Of a DNA stretch of 64,000 nucleotides, positions 51,086 to 59,994 are shown one piece after another. How positions within the stretch are numbered: position 1 is the stretch's first letter; every line of letters begins with the position of its first letter. Source of the stretch: JAXLXE01 sp046328115 (GTDB lineage: Bacteria; Chloroflexota; UBA6077; JACCZL01). The notes under the pieces are model-generated. The model did not search any database. It worked only from the letters and a program-made list of their open reading frames with translations, and was not told where the DNA came from. The stretch lies in assembly GCA_046328115.1 (NCBI GenBank), contig JAXLXE010000004.1, positions 372,001 to 436,000 of the forward strand. The letters run 5' to 3'. A program made the position numbers and the translations under genes.

Positions 51086-52414
51086 CTACCGCGTGTGCCC
51101 AGTCTCTTTGAGACGATACGACCGATCCAGCAGGTCCACCACGTGGACCACGTCCAGATTCAGTCCCGCCTCACGCGCACCGTAGGAGATCTGCATGGCA
51201 CAGCCGGGATTCGGCGCCACCACAGCCTGCGCCTGCGTCCGGGCGACCTCCGGGATCTTCCAGGAGAGGATCTGGGACGACAGCTCCGGGTGCGTCAGGT
51301 TGTAGATTCCCGCGCTGCCGCAGCAGGTATCTGAGTCCTTCAGCTCCACCAGCTCCAGCCCCGGGATAAGCCGGAGGAGCTGGCGTGGTTGATTGCGAAT
51401 ACCCTGCCCGTGCACCAGGTGGCATGGGTCCTGGTAGGTCACCCGGATCGGCAGCGGCCCCAACCCATCCGTGTCGATTCCAGTCTCAACGAGCCACTCG
51501 TTGATGTCCTTCACCCGGGCTGAGAACGCCGCCGCGCGCTCGCGCCAGACAGGGTCATCCTCAAACAAGTGTCCGTACTCTTTCAGAGTTGAGCCGCAAC
51601 CGGCCGCGTTGATAATCACGGCATCCAGGCCCAACGGCTCAAAGGTCTCTATATTGACCTTCGCCAGTTCCCGTGCCGTGGCGCGCTCGCCAATGTGCAC
51701 GTGCAGCGCCCCGCAGCATCCCTGCGAACGCGGTGTGTAGACGTCACAGCCGTTCCGGGCCAGCACCCGCACGCTTGCTTGATTCGTCTCACCAAGAAAT
51801 TCCTGCATGACGCAGCCCGCGATGAAGCCCACCCGGTAGCGACGTTCCCCCCGCGCCCTCACGAGCTCGGGCATCGCGGAACGGGCAACCCGCCCCTGGG
51901 TGGCCGGCAGCATCGCCTCCATCTTCGCCAGGCGGGCTGGCAGCAGATCCAGCAGGCCACTCCCGCGCGCCAGCGACTGAACGCCCAGTTTCTGGTACGC
52001 ACGCATGCCAAGGCCCAGCGCGCCCAGCGCGGCCTTGGATGTGAAGAGGTAATTGAGCACGCCCCGGCCGATCGTCCGCTCCGCCTCGTCAGACGGAGAT
52101 GCCACGCCACGCGCGGCCTCAACGATCTTGTGGTACTGCACGCCAGACGGGCAGGCCGTCTCGCAGGCCCGGCAGTCCAGGCACTGGTAGATGTGCTTCC
52201 GAAAGGTCAGGTCATCCGGACTGACCTTGCCCTGAAATACGTTCTTGACCTGGAAGATCCGTCCGCGCGGTGAATCCGCCTCGTGGCCCAGCGCGATGTA
52301 CGTGGGGCACGCGTCCAGGCAGAGACCGCAGTGCACGCACTGCTTGATCGTGGCAAGATCCACGTCCATCGGCACGGCCGAGGAGGCCTCGGCGGGCTTG
52401 CTGTCAACGGCCAT
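51086..52414 (-). CDS. glcF: Glycolate oxidase iron-sulfur subunit
   Basis: The 442-residue protein has two 4Fe-4S motifs (CVHCGLCLDACPTY near residue 27, CLDCRACETACPSG near 80) and two CCG domains (GCCGALHVHIG and DTCCGSAGIYNLTHPE). It is the electron-transfer partner of GlcD/GlcE in oxidising glycolate (or D-lactate-type 2-hydroxyacids) to glyoxylate, at the membrane. Last of glcDEF, 34 bp after glcE. Full length. Confidence 0.93.
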   Translation of the reverse strand: MAVDSKPAEASSAVPMDVDLATIKQCVHCGLCLDACPTYIALGHEADSPRGRIFQVKNVFQGKVSPDDLTFRKHIYQCLDCRACETACPSGVQYHKIVEAARGVASPSDEAERTIGRGVLNYLFTSKAALGALGLGMRAYQKLGVQSLARGSGLLDLLPARLAKMEAMLPATQGRVARSAMPELVRARGERRYRVGFIAGCVMQEFLGETNQASVRVLARNGCDVYTPRSQGCCGALHVHIGERATARELAKVNIETFEPLGLDAVIINAAGCGSTLKEYGHLFEDDPVWRERAAAFSARVKDINEWLVETGIDTDGLGPLPIRVTYQDPCHLVHGQGIRNQPRQLLRLIPGLELVELKDSDTCCGSAGIYNLTHPELSSQILSWKIPEVARTQAQAVVAPNPGCAMQISYGAREAGLNLDVVHVVDLLDRSYRLKETGHTR

Positions 52415-52448
52415 CAGCGGGGCTCCTGGTGGTGTAGGGCAGAGTTGG

Positions 52449-53786
52449 TCACAGGCCGCGGACGAACCGGCCCGGATTGAGCGTGGCGTTGGGATCCAAC
52501 CGCTCCTTGAGGGATTTCATGATGGGGAACCCATCGCCAGGATCTCCCCACACATCAAGCCCCTCTCTCGCGGCGGCGGGACACGCCTCCACCACCAGGC
52601 TCCCGCCCTCGCCACTGGCGTAGGCGCGCGTGGCGTTCAGCAGCGTAGCCAGCCTCCCGGCGAGCTCCGCCGCTCCACCGTCCGTCAAGATCCGTGCATA
52701 GGCCACACCGGTTCCCGCATGGGCCTGGACCCCAGCGGTAAACCCCACCTTGCTCGCCTCATCCGCAAGGCAGGCCAGCGCCCGAGCGGATCGCGACGGC
52801 GGAACCGCCATCTTCAGGAGAGTCACGCCCTCGCTAGACGGGTCTGAATGCTCCCGCAGACCAGACCAGGTCCGTCCAAGGCTGGTCGAGTCCGTGTAAT
52901 CCTGGATCTCCGCCGCCTTTTCACAGATCGCGCGGAACTCACGTAGTTGGCGCTGTACCGCCTTCTCAAAGCCCCCCGCGCCCACGATCAGCACGTAGCC
53001 GTCGGCAACGCTTGACGCGAGCACGTTGCTCGCGGCGGAGGCGTTCAAGAGCTCAATGCAGGACGCGCCCAGCGGAGAGCGGAAGATGGTGTTGGCCGCG
53101 TGCTCGGCATCGTCCAGGGACTGGAACGCCGCCACGGTGAACCCCTCCACCTGCGGCAGCGGGTGCAGCTTGAAGCTGAGCTCAACCACGATGCCAACGG
53201 TGCCCAGCGAGCCGATGTACAGCTTATTCAGGTCATAGCCGGCCACGTTTTTCACCACGCGGCCGCCAGCCTTGCTGATGATCCCGTCCGCGTTGACCAC
53301 GCGCGTGCCAATGACCAGGTCGCGCGCGGCGCCGTACATGAACCGCAGGGGGCCACTGGCGTTGGCGGCGATCAGCCCGCCAATGGTCGCCCGGTCGGCG
53401 GCCGCCGGGTCCAATGCCAGGAACTGGCCTTCACGGGCCAGCCGCGCCTGGAGCGCCCCCAGCGTGATCCCCGCCTGCACGGTGACTGTCAGGTCTGCCG
53501 GCTCGTATTCAATGATCTCGTCCAGGCCTGTCGTCTTCACCACCAGTTCAGCACGCCGCGGCGGCAACCCCACCGTCATACGCGTGCCGCCGCCCCACGG
53601 AATCGCGGCCACCCCGGACCCGTCGGCGATCTTCATCACAGCGGCCATCTCCTCCGGGCTGCCCGGGCTGGCCACCAGCGAAGGTCGCATCCCTGCCACA
53701 TCGTACGTGGCGTCCTCAATGGCCTCTACTGAGACACCGGCAGACTCAATCGCCGCCCTGACTCGGATCGGGTCAACCACCGTCAC
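52449..53786 (-). CDS. glcE: Glycolate oxidase FAD-binding subunit
   Basis: The 445-residue FAD_binding_4 protein (longer than the 350-residue E. coli GlcE) has IPWGGGTRMTVG, LTVTVQAGITLGALQARLAREGQFLALDPA, GGLIAANASGPLRFMYGAARDLVIGTRVV and VAGYDLNKLYIGSLGTVGIV. GTG start overlaps the glcD stop by four bases, showing coupling. Forms the complex with GlcD and GlcF. The extra C-terminal part is like the full FAD-linked oxidase C domain. Confidence 0.9.
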   Translation of the reverse strand: MTVVDPIRVRAAIESAGVSVEAIEDATYDVAGMRPSLVASPGSPEEMAAVMKIADGSGVAAIPWGGGTRMTVGLPPRRAELVVKTTGLDEIIEYEPADLTVTVQAGITLGALQARLAREGQFLALDPAAADRATIGGLIAANASGPLRFMYGAARDLVIGTRVVNADGIISKAGGRVVKNVAGYDLNKLYIGSLGTVGIVVELSFKLHPLPQVEGFTVAAFQSLDDAEHAANTIFRSPLGASCIELLNASAASNVLASSVADGYVLIVGAGGFEKAVQRQLREFRAICEKAAEIQDYTDSTSLGRTWSGLREHSDPSSEGVTLLKMAVPPSRSARALACLADEASKVGFTAGVQAHAGTGVAYARILTDGGAAELAGRLATLLNATRAYASGEGGSLVVEACPAAAREGLDVWGDPGDGFPIMKSLKERLDPNATLNPGRFVRGL

Positions 53787-55231
53787 CAGCCCACCGCCTT
53801 GCCTCGATTGCCAAACATCTCCAGACAGCGCCCCGGCGTGGGAAATACCTTGCCCGGATTCGCGTGACCACCCGGGTCCAGCGCTTCCTTGACCCGCAGC
53901 ATGATCTGCACGTCCTGCTCGGAGAACACCAGCGGCATCAGATCCTTCTTTTCCATGCCAATCCCGTGTTCTCCAGATAGCGTCCCGCCTGCCTCGGCGC
54001 AGGCCCGCATGATGTCCGCGCCGGCCTGGACCGTCCGCTCTGTCTCCCCAGGCTTGTCCTCATCGAACAGGATCAGCGGGTGCAGGTTCCCATCCCCGGC
54101 GTGGAACACATTGGCTATCCGCAGGCCGGACTCCTGTGAGATCCGGGCGATCTCAGCCAGGATCTCCGGCAGCTTGCTGCGTGGCACCACCCCGTCCACC
54201 GTGTAGTAGTCCGGCGTGATCAGGCCAATCGCGCCAAACGCTCCCTTGCGCGCCGCCCACACCCGCCCGCGCTCCGCTTCATCTCGGGCCACGCGGATGT
54301 CCATTGCGCCAAATTCGTTGCAGACCTCAATGATGGCCTCGGAGTAGCTCTCGATCTCCTGCTCCAGACCCTCCACCTCGATGATCAGCAGCGCCTCCGC
54401 GTCAAGCGGGAACCCGGCCTTCGCCTTTCCCTCCACCGCTCTGATGCACAGGTTGTCCATCATCTCCAGCGCGGCGGGGACGATCCGCTGCTCGATGATC
54501 CCGCTCACGGCCCGGCTGGCGTCCCGCACCGTGCCGAACACCGCCATCATCGTCTTCACGGACTCAGCGATGGGCACGATCCGGGCGATCACCTGGGTGC
54601 ACATCCCCAGCGTCCCCTCGGAGCCAACAAACAGGCCCGTCAGGTCATAGCCCGGCGCATCCAGCGCCTTCCCGCCCGTGTGGACGACGCTGCCGTCTGG
54701 CGTCACGAACTCCAGCCCCAGCGTGTGATTCGTCGTCACGCCGTACCGAAGGGTGTGCGGGCCGCCAGAGTTCTCCCCGATGTTCCCGCCGATCGTGCAG
54801 GCCTTCTGGCTGGACGGATCAGGCACGTAATACAGACCGTGCTCCGCGATCGCCTTGCTGAGCCGCAGGTTCACCAGCCCAGGCTCCACCACCGCTCGGT
54901 GGTTCTCCAGGTCCACATCCAGGATCCGGTTCATCCGAGCAAAGCTGATCAGCACCCCGCCCGCGCTGGGGATCGCCCCGCCGCTCAAGCCCGTGCCCGC
55001 GCCGCGCGCCGTATACGGGACTTGCCGAGCATTGCAGAGCTTGATCACCGCCGCGACGTCCGAGGCGTTCGACGGGAACACCACCGCCTGCGCCCGATGG
55101 CGGTCAATGGAGCCGTCGTACTCGTACATCATCAAGTCGTACGGCTCCCAGAGCACACGCTCCGCTCCAAGCAGCCGCTGAAGCTCAATGACCAGCTCGG
55201 TCCGTGTGGCCGGGGCGGAATCTACTGCCAT
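53783..55231 (-). CDS. glcD: Glycolate oxidase catalytic subunit
   Basis: The 482-residue FAD-dependent 2-hydroxyacid dehydrogenase has the PCMH FAD site YTARGAGTGLSGGAIPSAGGV, GNIGENSGGPHTLRYGVTTNHTLGLE, LTGLFVGSEGTLGMCTQVIARIVP and the C-terminal HAGDGNLHPLILFDEDKP and LSGEHGIGMEKKDLMPLVF. It oxidises glycolate to glyoxylate. ATG 55231 is preferred to 55276. A TACAAT box at 55244-55249 is only 13 bp upstream, which would give a very short leader. First gene of the glcDEF operon. Confidence 0.95.
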   Translation of the reverse strand: MAVDSAPATRTELVIELQRLLGAERVLWEPYDLMMYEYDGSIDRHRAQAVVFPSNASDVAAVIKLCNARQVPYTARGAGTGLSGGAIPSAGGVLISFARMNRILDVDLENHRAVVEPGLVNLRLSKAIAEHGLYYVPDPSSQKACTIGGNIGENSGGPHTLRYGVTTNHTLGLEFVTPDGSVVHTGGKALDAPGYDLTGLFVGSEGTLGMCTQVIARIVPIAESVKTMMAVFGTVRDASRAVSGIIEQRIVPAALEMMDNLCIRAVEGKAKAGFPLDAEALLIIEVEGLEQEIESYSEAIIEVCNEFGAMDIRVARDEAERGRVWAARKGAFGAIGLITPDYYTVDGVVPRSKLPEILAEIARISQESGLRIANVFHAGDGNLHPLILFDEDKPGETERTVQAGADIMRACAEAGGTLSGEHGIGMEKKDLMPLVFSEQDVQIMLRVKEALDPGGHANPGKVFPTPGRCLEMFGNRGKAVGW

Positions 55232-55357
55232 GTTACCGCCGCGATTGTACCAGCAGACCGTTCGGCCAAATGTCACGTGCGTCGCGGCCCGGCGGCTGAC
55301 AACCCGACATGAGGAAGTTCCGAATCGCGCCCAGTCGGCACGATCTCCGCTGTCGGC

Positions 55358-55642
55358 CTACTCGTCCAGGAGCTTCCGGATCAGCGGCCGCCCTCGTTTC
55401 ACCAGTTTGAGCAGCTCGGCGTAGCGCCGTTCCTGCGCCGGTTTCAGTTTCCCGTCGAGCGCATACCGGGAAAGTCGGTCCAGTGCGTCTTCGCGCATAG
55501 CCCACTCGACGACGAAGTCGAGCTGGTGCACATCATCCCACGACTCGAACTCGGCAGCGTACGTCGGGACTGCTGCCCATTCGTGTAGCGAGTACTCGAG
55601 GTCGTGATCCACCCGAGTGTCCAGGCTGCTGCTCAAGCTAAC
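55358..55642 (-). CDS. Hypothetical protein, acidic/basic helical
   Basis: The 94-residue product from GTG 55642 (or 106 residues from 55678, which would overlap the hydrolase gene by 26 bp) has VDHDLEYSLHEWAAVPTYAAEFESWDDV, then a helical basic end AQERRYAELLKLVKRGRPLIRKLLDE. No signal, no membrane span, no recognised family. It follows the hydrolase gene closely on the same strand. Confidence 0.55.
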   Translation of the reverse strand, partial: VSLSSSLDTRVDHDLEYSLHEWAAVPTYAAEFESWDDVHQLDFVVEWAMREDALDRLSRYALDGKLKPAQERRYAELLKLVKRGRPLIRKLLDE

Positions 55643-55652
55643 CACCGCGGCT

Positions 55653-56438
55653 TCACAGACTATCCAGGAACGCGCCAACCTCGCGATTGAACGTCGCCGG
55701 CCGCTCCCAATACACAGAATGCCCCGTTTCGGGAGCTCGAAACAGCCGCGCGTTCGGTAGCAGCTCAGACAACCGCGCCACCGCCGAGGGCGGCATCACG
55801 ATGTCCTCCTCCCCGGTGATCAGCAGAAACGGCATCGTGAGCGCCGCCAGCGCTGCCGAGGGTGTCACCCGCAGCGCATGGAGGCGACTCAGCAGCGCCG
55901 GTCCGGTCGGGTGAGACGGCAGCGCCGAGATCTGACCGTACAGAAAGTGCATCGCTGGCTGCTCGCGCGCCAGCCTCTCGCCGCAGCCCGCCTGGATGCC
56001 CAGCCCGGTCAGCCGCTCGCGGTGGCCCGCCGCGCGTAGCTCCTGGATCGCTCGGTCGATCGTCGGCTCAGTCACCGAGCCCACCGTGGACGACATCACC
56101 ACGCCGCGCACACGACCAGGGTGCCGCAGCGCGTAGCCCAGCACCGGCCAGCCCCCCATAGACTGGCCAACCAGCGCCACCGAATCCAGCCCCAGGTGGG
56201 AGATCAGCGCCTCCAAATCATCCGTCAGCGCATCGAACGATGGTCCGCCCTCCCGCTCGTGGGACGGACCAAAACCCCGCTGCGCGTAGGTGATGCACGT
56301 GTACCGATCCCGAAAAGCCGGCACCTGCTGCCACCAGGTCAGATGGTTCCCACCCGCCCCATGCGCGAACACCAAGGCCGGCCCGGAGCCATACACCTCG
56401 TAGTACAGATCGCAAAAGGGAAGACTCACGTATGGCAT
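55653..56438 (-). CDS. Alpha/beta hydrolase
   Basis: The 261-residue alpha/beta hydrolase has a HGAGGNHLTWW oxyanion-hole motif (residues 26-36), nucleophile elbow GQSMGG (Ser93), Asp212 in LLITGEEDIVMPP and His240 in ETGHSVYWERP, so the triad is complete. The cap is short. Closest in style to proline iminopeptidase/haloperoxidase-like and meta-cleavage hydrolases; substrate not predictable. 22 bp after the barrel protein gene on the minus strand. Confidence 0.88.
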   Translation of the reverse strand: MPYVSLPFCDLYYEVYGSGPALVFAHGAGGNHLTWWQQVPAFRDRYTCITYAQRGFGPSHEREGGPSFDALTDDLEALISHLGLDSVALVGQSMGGWPVLGYALRHPGRVRGVVMSSTVGSVTEPTIDRAIQELRAAGHRERLTGLGIQAGCGERLAREQPAMHFLYGQISALPSHPTGPALLSRLHALRVTPSAALAALTMPFLLITGEEDIVMPPSAVARLSELLPNARLFRAPETGHSVYWERPATFNREVGAFLDSL

Positions 56439-56460
56439 CGCTGCTCCCAGACCGCGGCGC

Positions 56461-57510
56461 TCAGGCGCCCGTAACTTCCTTCAACAGGCGGAAAAACCCC
56501 TGCTTGGTCTCCGTGTTCAGCGTCCAGTTGATGGGCACGTTCTGGAATCCCTCCACGTAATCTCCGCGCGCGCCCGCCCCGCCAGAGCCCTTGCCGCCAT
56601 CGAACAGACCCCAGGACGCATAGTGCTCCAGCGCCACCACCATGTTGTTCACAGGTTTGTCGAACGCAAAATGGTCATCCTCGTTGAACAAGATCGGCAT
56701 GGGCCGGTAGGTGGGAAGATCGCGCGTCCGGCGCACCATGTCGCCGATCACCAGCGGGTCCGTGACGCCGTTGCCGTGGATCAGCGCCACGTCTGATACC
56801 TCCAGCACCTTCTCCCCGGGGATGCTCCGGCCTCGGTAGCTGGTGCCGGCCGGCAGCCTGCGCCCTCCGTGCGTCACCGACTTCGCCAGATCAATCAGCT
56901 CGTGAATGCGCTCCGGGCGGATGATCTCGTGCTCGAATCGGGGGATGTCGCATTCGTTGGCGATCTCCACGATCACGTTGCGGTAGCCCTGATCCAGCAG
57001 CCAGCCACAGCCGTTCTCAACCGCCCGCTTGACGGCCACCTCGTCCAGCAGCCGCTCGTCCTGCGCGCCGTAGAAGAACCCCATGATGCAGACCATGCCC
57101 AGCTCGTCCAGCTTCTCCAACACCCGGCTGATCCGCGGCAGGTAGGACGGGCGAAGCTCGCCGCGCGCGGTGAACGCCGTGTTCAGCCAGGGCTGGATCC
57201 GCGAGTACGCCTCTGGGCTTCCACCCTGGAAATTGAGCGTGACGGCCAGCAGCCCATGCTCGCGGTAGATCGGCAGCATCGCCAGAAACTCGTCCGTATT
57301 GCGGTCCGCGTCCCAGACGCCCGTGTCCGGATACGCCCAGCGGTCACGCGTGTCCTCATTCAGATCGTCGAACGTGGCGTTGACCATCCGGCTGTTCATC
57401 AGCAGGCCTTCAATCGGCCAGTTCCGATACGCGCGACCGGGGTACGTCACCTTCCCGTCGATCAGGAACTTCTCACCATCGATCTCGAGCGTTGTCTTGC
57501 GCCGCGTCAC
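56461..57510 (-). CDS. GH5-like TIM-barrel protein of unknown substrate
   Basis: The 349-residue protein has a beta-strand N-terminus (TTLEIDGEKFLIDGKVTYPGRAYRNWPIEGLLMNSR) and a barrel with AVTLNFQGGSPE, GMVCIMGFFYGAQDERLL, RNVIVEIANECDIP and RPMPILFNEDDHF. The NE at residues 185-186 and the second Glu277 lie where clan A glycoside hydrolases hold acid/base and nucleophile. No signal peptide, so the enzyme acts inside the cell. It is not close to a named GH family from memory; a hydrolase or lyase on an intracellular sugar derivative is plausible. Neighbour genes form one strand block with the ThDP enzyme. Confidence 0.65.
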   Translation of the reverse strand: MTRRKTTLEIDGEKFLIDGKVTYPGRAYRNWPIEGLLMNSRMVNATFDDLNEDTRDRWAYPDTGVWDADRNTDEFLAMLPIYREHGLLAVTLNFQGGSPEAYSRIQPWLNTAFTARGELRPSYLPRISRVLEKLDELGMVCIMGFFYGAQDERLLDEVAVKRAVENGCGWLLDQGYRNVIVEIANECDIPRFEHEIIRPERIHELIDLAKSVTHGGRRLPAGTSYRGRSIPGEKVLEVSDVALIHGNGVTDPLVIGDMVRRTRDLPTYRPMPILFNEDDHFAFDKPVNNMVVALEHYASWGLFDGGKGSGGAGARGDYVEGFQNVPINWTLNTETKQGFFRLLKEVTGA

Positions 57511-57524
57511 TCACTCTTCTCCCA

Positions 57525-59147
57525 TCAGCCTCGGATCAGGTCAAACCACTCATCCCGTCGACCCTGGTCAATGTGCACGCCGATGAGCGACGGTCGGTTG
57601 GCGACCAACGCCGCGGTCATCGCCCGATCGAGGTCCGCCAGCGACCGTACGTCGTAGCCCTCTCCCCCAAACGCCGCCGCCAACGCCTCGCAGGAGGATG
57701 GCTGCAGTGCAAGACCCACGGTCTCCCAGCCCGCGCGCCGCTGCTTTACCTCGATCTGGGTCAGCAGTCCGTCCATCCACGCCACGTAGATCGGCGCCAC
57801 ACCCCGAGCCACCGCGGCGGCCATCTCGCTGGCCCGCATCATCAGCGAGCCGTCTCCCATCATCCCGATCACCGTGCGCCCGGGTTCGTTGACTTTTGCG
57901 CCGTTCGCCGCGGGGATCGCGTAGCCCATCGTGGACAGCCCGTGCGCCGAAAGGAATGAGGCCGGCTCGTTGGTCTCCCACAGGTAAGACGTCAGCGGTT
58001 TGGCGAACCCGGCGTCGATCGCCACCACCGAGTCCTCTGGAGCACGCCGACGGATCAGCTCCAGCGCGTTGGGCATGGTCAGCCGTCCGTCATCGGAGAT
58101 GAACCTCGCCCGAACCCCCGCACGGTAGCGCCTGACATCTGCTTCACCCCACTCGGACTGGATGGCGGCTGACCCGGCCGTCGAGACTAGCACGGGCACC
58201 ACGGTCTCCAGATCCGCCACGTGCTCCCGTGCGTGCGGGATGAACCGCTGAGTAGAACGCTCGCGATCGATCGCGACCACCGGCATGCTGTACGGCCAGG
58301 CCCGGTTGAAGAAGTCGCGGGCATCCACGTTGACGGCGACGAGGAGATCGGCCTGGTCCAGTAGCTCAGCCTCCAGGTTCCCGTTGAGAAACGTGCCCGC
58401 GTCGAACGCGACATCGCGCGGTACAGTGCCCTTGGCTGACGGGGTTGAGAACACCGGCGCCCTGAACGTCGCAGCGAGCGATTTCAACGCCTGCCGATCG
58501 GCCTCCGAGTAGCCAATCCCGCCCACCACAATCGCGGGTCTTCGGGCTCGCGCCAGACGCTCCGCCAGCGCCGCCACCGCTTCATCTGAAAGCGCTCGCG
58601 GCGCCCGTCCAAACTCCTCCCAACCCTCGCCGCTGTCCAGGCAGGGGAGTTGGGCCACCTCGTCTCGCAGCTCCACGAACACCGGACCCGCCGGTGCCGC
58701 CTTGGCCACCTCCATGACGGTGGCCATCACCTGGTGCACGTGCTGGCTCACGGTGAAAGCTGCCTTCGTCACGCCATGCACGATCGCCCGATTGTCCATC
58801 CCCTGCCGCACGATCACCGGCTGGCGCGTGCTGTGGTGCTGACCGGTGATGACCAGCAGTGGCACGTGATCCAGGTACGCGCTCGCAATGCCGTTCATCG
58901 CATTGGTGATCCCCGGTGCGATGCCAGCCGTGGCCACGCCAATCCCACCATTTCGTTCGGCCGCGGCGATGGCCATGAACGCCGCCGCGCCCTCGCTCAC
59001 CGCCGTGACGTACTCCAGCCCCTCCTCCACGAACGCGTCAAGTAGCCGGAGATGGTCCTCACCCGGCACGCCGAACACGTGGCGGACGCCGGCGTTGCGG
59101 AGCAGTCGCGCCAGGGCGATCGCTACGGTGGGCAAGCTGTCGGACAT
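57525..59147 (-). CDS. Thiamine-diphosphate-dependent enzyme, acetolactate synthase-like
   Basis: The 540-residue three-domain ThDP enzyme has the N-domain VFGVPGEDHLRLLDAFVEEG...AVSEGAAAFMAIAAAE (activating Glu), a central domain (RPAIVVGGIGYSEADR) and the ThDP motif MGDGSLMMRASEMAAAVARGV, then APIYVAWMDG. In acetolactate synthase the last reads LNNG, so the second metal ligand is altered to Asp. It could be a decarboxylase or ligase (benzoylformate, sulfopyruvate or similar) rather than acetolactate synthase. ATG 59147 has GGAG five bases before it; a longer frame to 59207 is less likely. First gene of the minus-strand set. Confidence 0.82.
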   Translation of the reverse strand: MSDSLPTVAIALARLLRNAGVRHVFGVPGEDHLRLLDAFVEEGLEYVTAVSEGAAAFMAIAAAERNGGIGVATAGIAPGITNAMNGIASAYLDHVPLLVITGQHHSTRQPVIVRQGMDNRAIVHGVTKAAFTVSQHVHQVMATVMEVAKAAPAGPVFVELRDEVAQLPCLDSGEGWEEFGRAPRALSDEAVAALAERLARARRPAIVVGGIGYSEADRQALKSLAATFRAPVFSTPSAKGTVPRDVAFDAGTFLNGNLEAELLDQADLLVAVNVDARDFFNRAWPYSMPVVAIDRERSTQRFIPHAREHVADLETVVPVLVSTAGSAAIQSEWGEADVRRYRAGVRARFISDDGRLTMPNALELIRRRAPEDSVVAIDAGFAKPLTSYLWETNEPASFLSAHGLSTMGYAIPAANGAKVNEPGRTVIGMMGDGSLMMRASEMAAAVARGVAPIYVAWMDGLLTQIEVKQRRAGWETVGLALQPSSCEALAAAFGGEGYDVRSLADLDRAMTAALVANRPSLIGVHIDQGRRDEWFDLIRG

Positions 59148-59250
59148 GGCCTCTCCAAAAGAGCAGGTGAGTGCGCTTCCACGAACGGCGGCGGCTCGGG
59201 CTAGCATAGCCGCTACGTGCTACATTGCAAGCCGCCATGAGGAAGCGCAG

Positions 59251-59994
59251 ATGATCCGAGTGGGCATGATCACCCCATCATCGAACACGATGGTGGAGCC
59301 AATCACCAGCGCCATCACGGCCGGCCTGTGGGCAGACCTGAGCGTGCACTACGCGCGCATCACCGTCACCCGCATCGCCATGGACGCCGCCAGCATCAAC
59401 CAGTTCGAGCGCGAGGCCATGCTCGGCGCGGCCAGACTTCTGGCGGACGCCCGGGTAGACCTGATCTGTTGGAATGGCACCTCCGCTGGTTGGAAAGGCC
59501 TGGACTCGGATCGCCAGAACTGTGCTGCCATCCAGGCCGAGACCGGCATCCGCGCCACCAGCGCCACCCTGGGCCAGATGGACGCGTTCCGCGCCGCTGG
59601 CGTCACGCGCTACGCCCTGGCCACGCCGTATCTCGCTGACGTGCACGCCGCCACAAAACGTACCTACGCGGCGGAGGGGTTCGAGTGCGTCTCCGAGCAC
59701 AATCTCGGCATCAGCACCAACTTCGAGTTCGCGGAGATCCCACTTGAAGCGCTCCGCGACCTGATCCGTCGGGCAGACTCACCCGATGCCCAGGCCATCG
59801 CGGTGGTCTGCACCAACCTGGCGGCCGCGCGCGTAGTCGAAGAGATGGAGCGGGAGCTGAGCAAGCCCATCCACGACACGCTGATCCTGGCGCTCTGGCA
59901 CCCACTTCAACTGTTGGGCTGGGATAAGCCGATCCCTGACTGGGGAGCGCTCATGCGCAGCTTTGGGGATCCTCCACCTCACGACCGCCGATGA
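59251..59994 (+). CDS. Maleate isomerase / Asp-Glu racemase superfamily enzyme
   Basis: The 247-residue protein is of the arylmalonate decarboxylase / maleate isomerase family: N-terminal MIRVGMITPSSNTMVEP, first catalytic Cys73 in LICWNGTSAGW, second Cys187 in AVVCTNLAAARVVEEME. The two Cys fit the cofactor-free racemase/isomerase mechanism. It may convert maleate to fumarate or act on a related malonate. ATG 59251 has AGGAAG six bases upstream. Overlaps the monooxygenase gene by four bases (ATGA). Divergent from the ThDP enzyme, 103 bp apart. Confidence 0.85.
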   Translation: MIRVGMITPSSNTMVEPITSAITAGLWADLSVHYARITVTRIAMDAASINQFEREAMLGAARLLADARVDLICWNGTSAGWKGLDSDRQNCAAIQAETGIRATSATLGQMDAFRAAGVTRYALATPYLADVHAATKRTYAAEGFECVSEHNLGISTNFEFAEIPLEALRDLIRRADSPDAQAIAVVCTNLAAARVVEEMERELSKPIHDTLILALWHPLQLLGWDKPIPDWGALMRSFGDPPPHDRR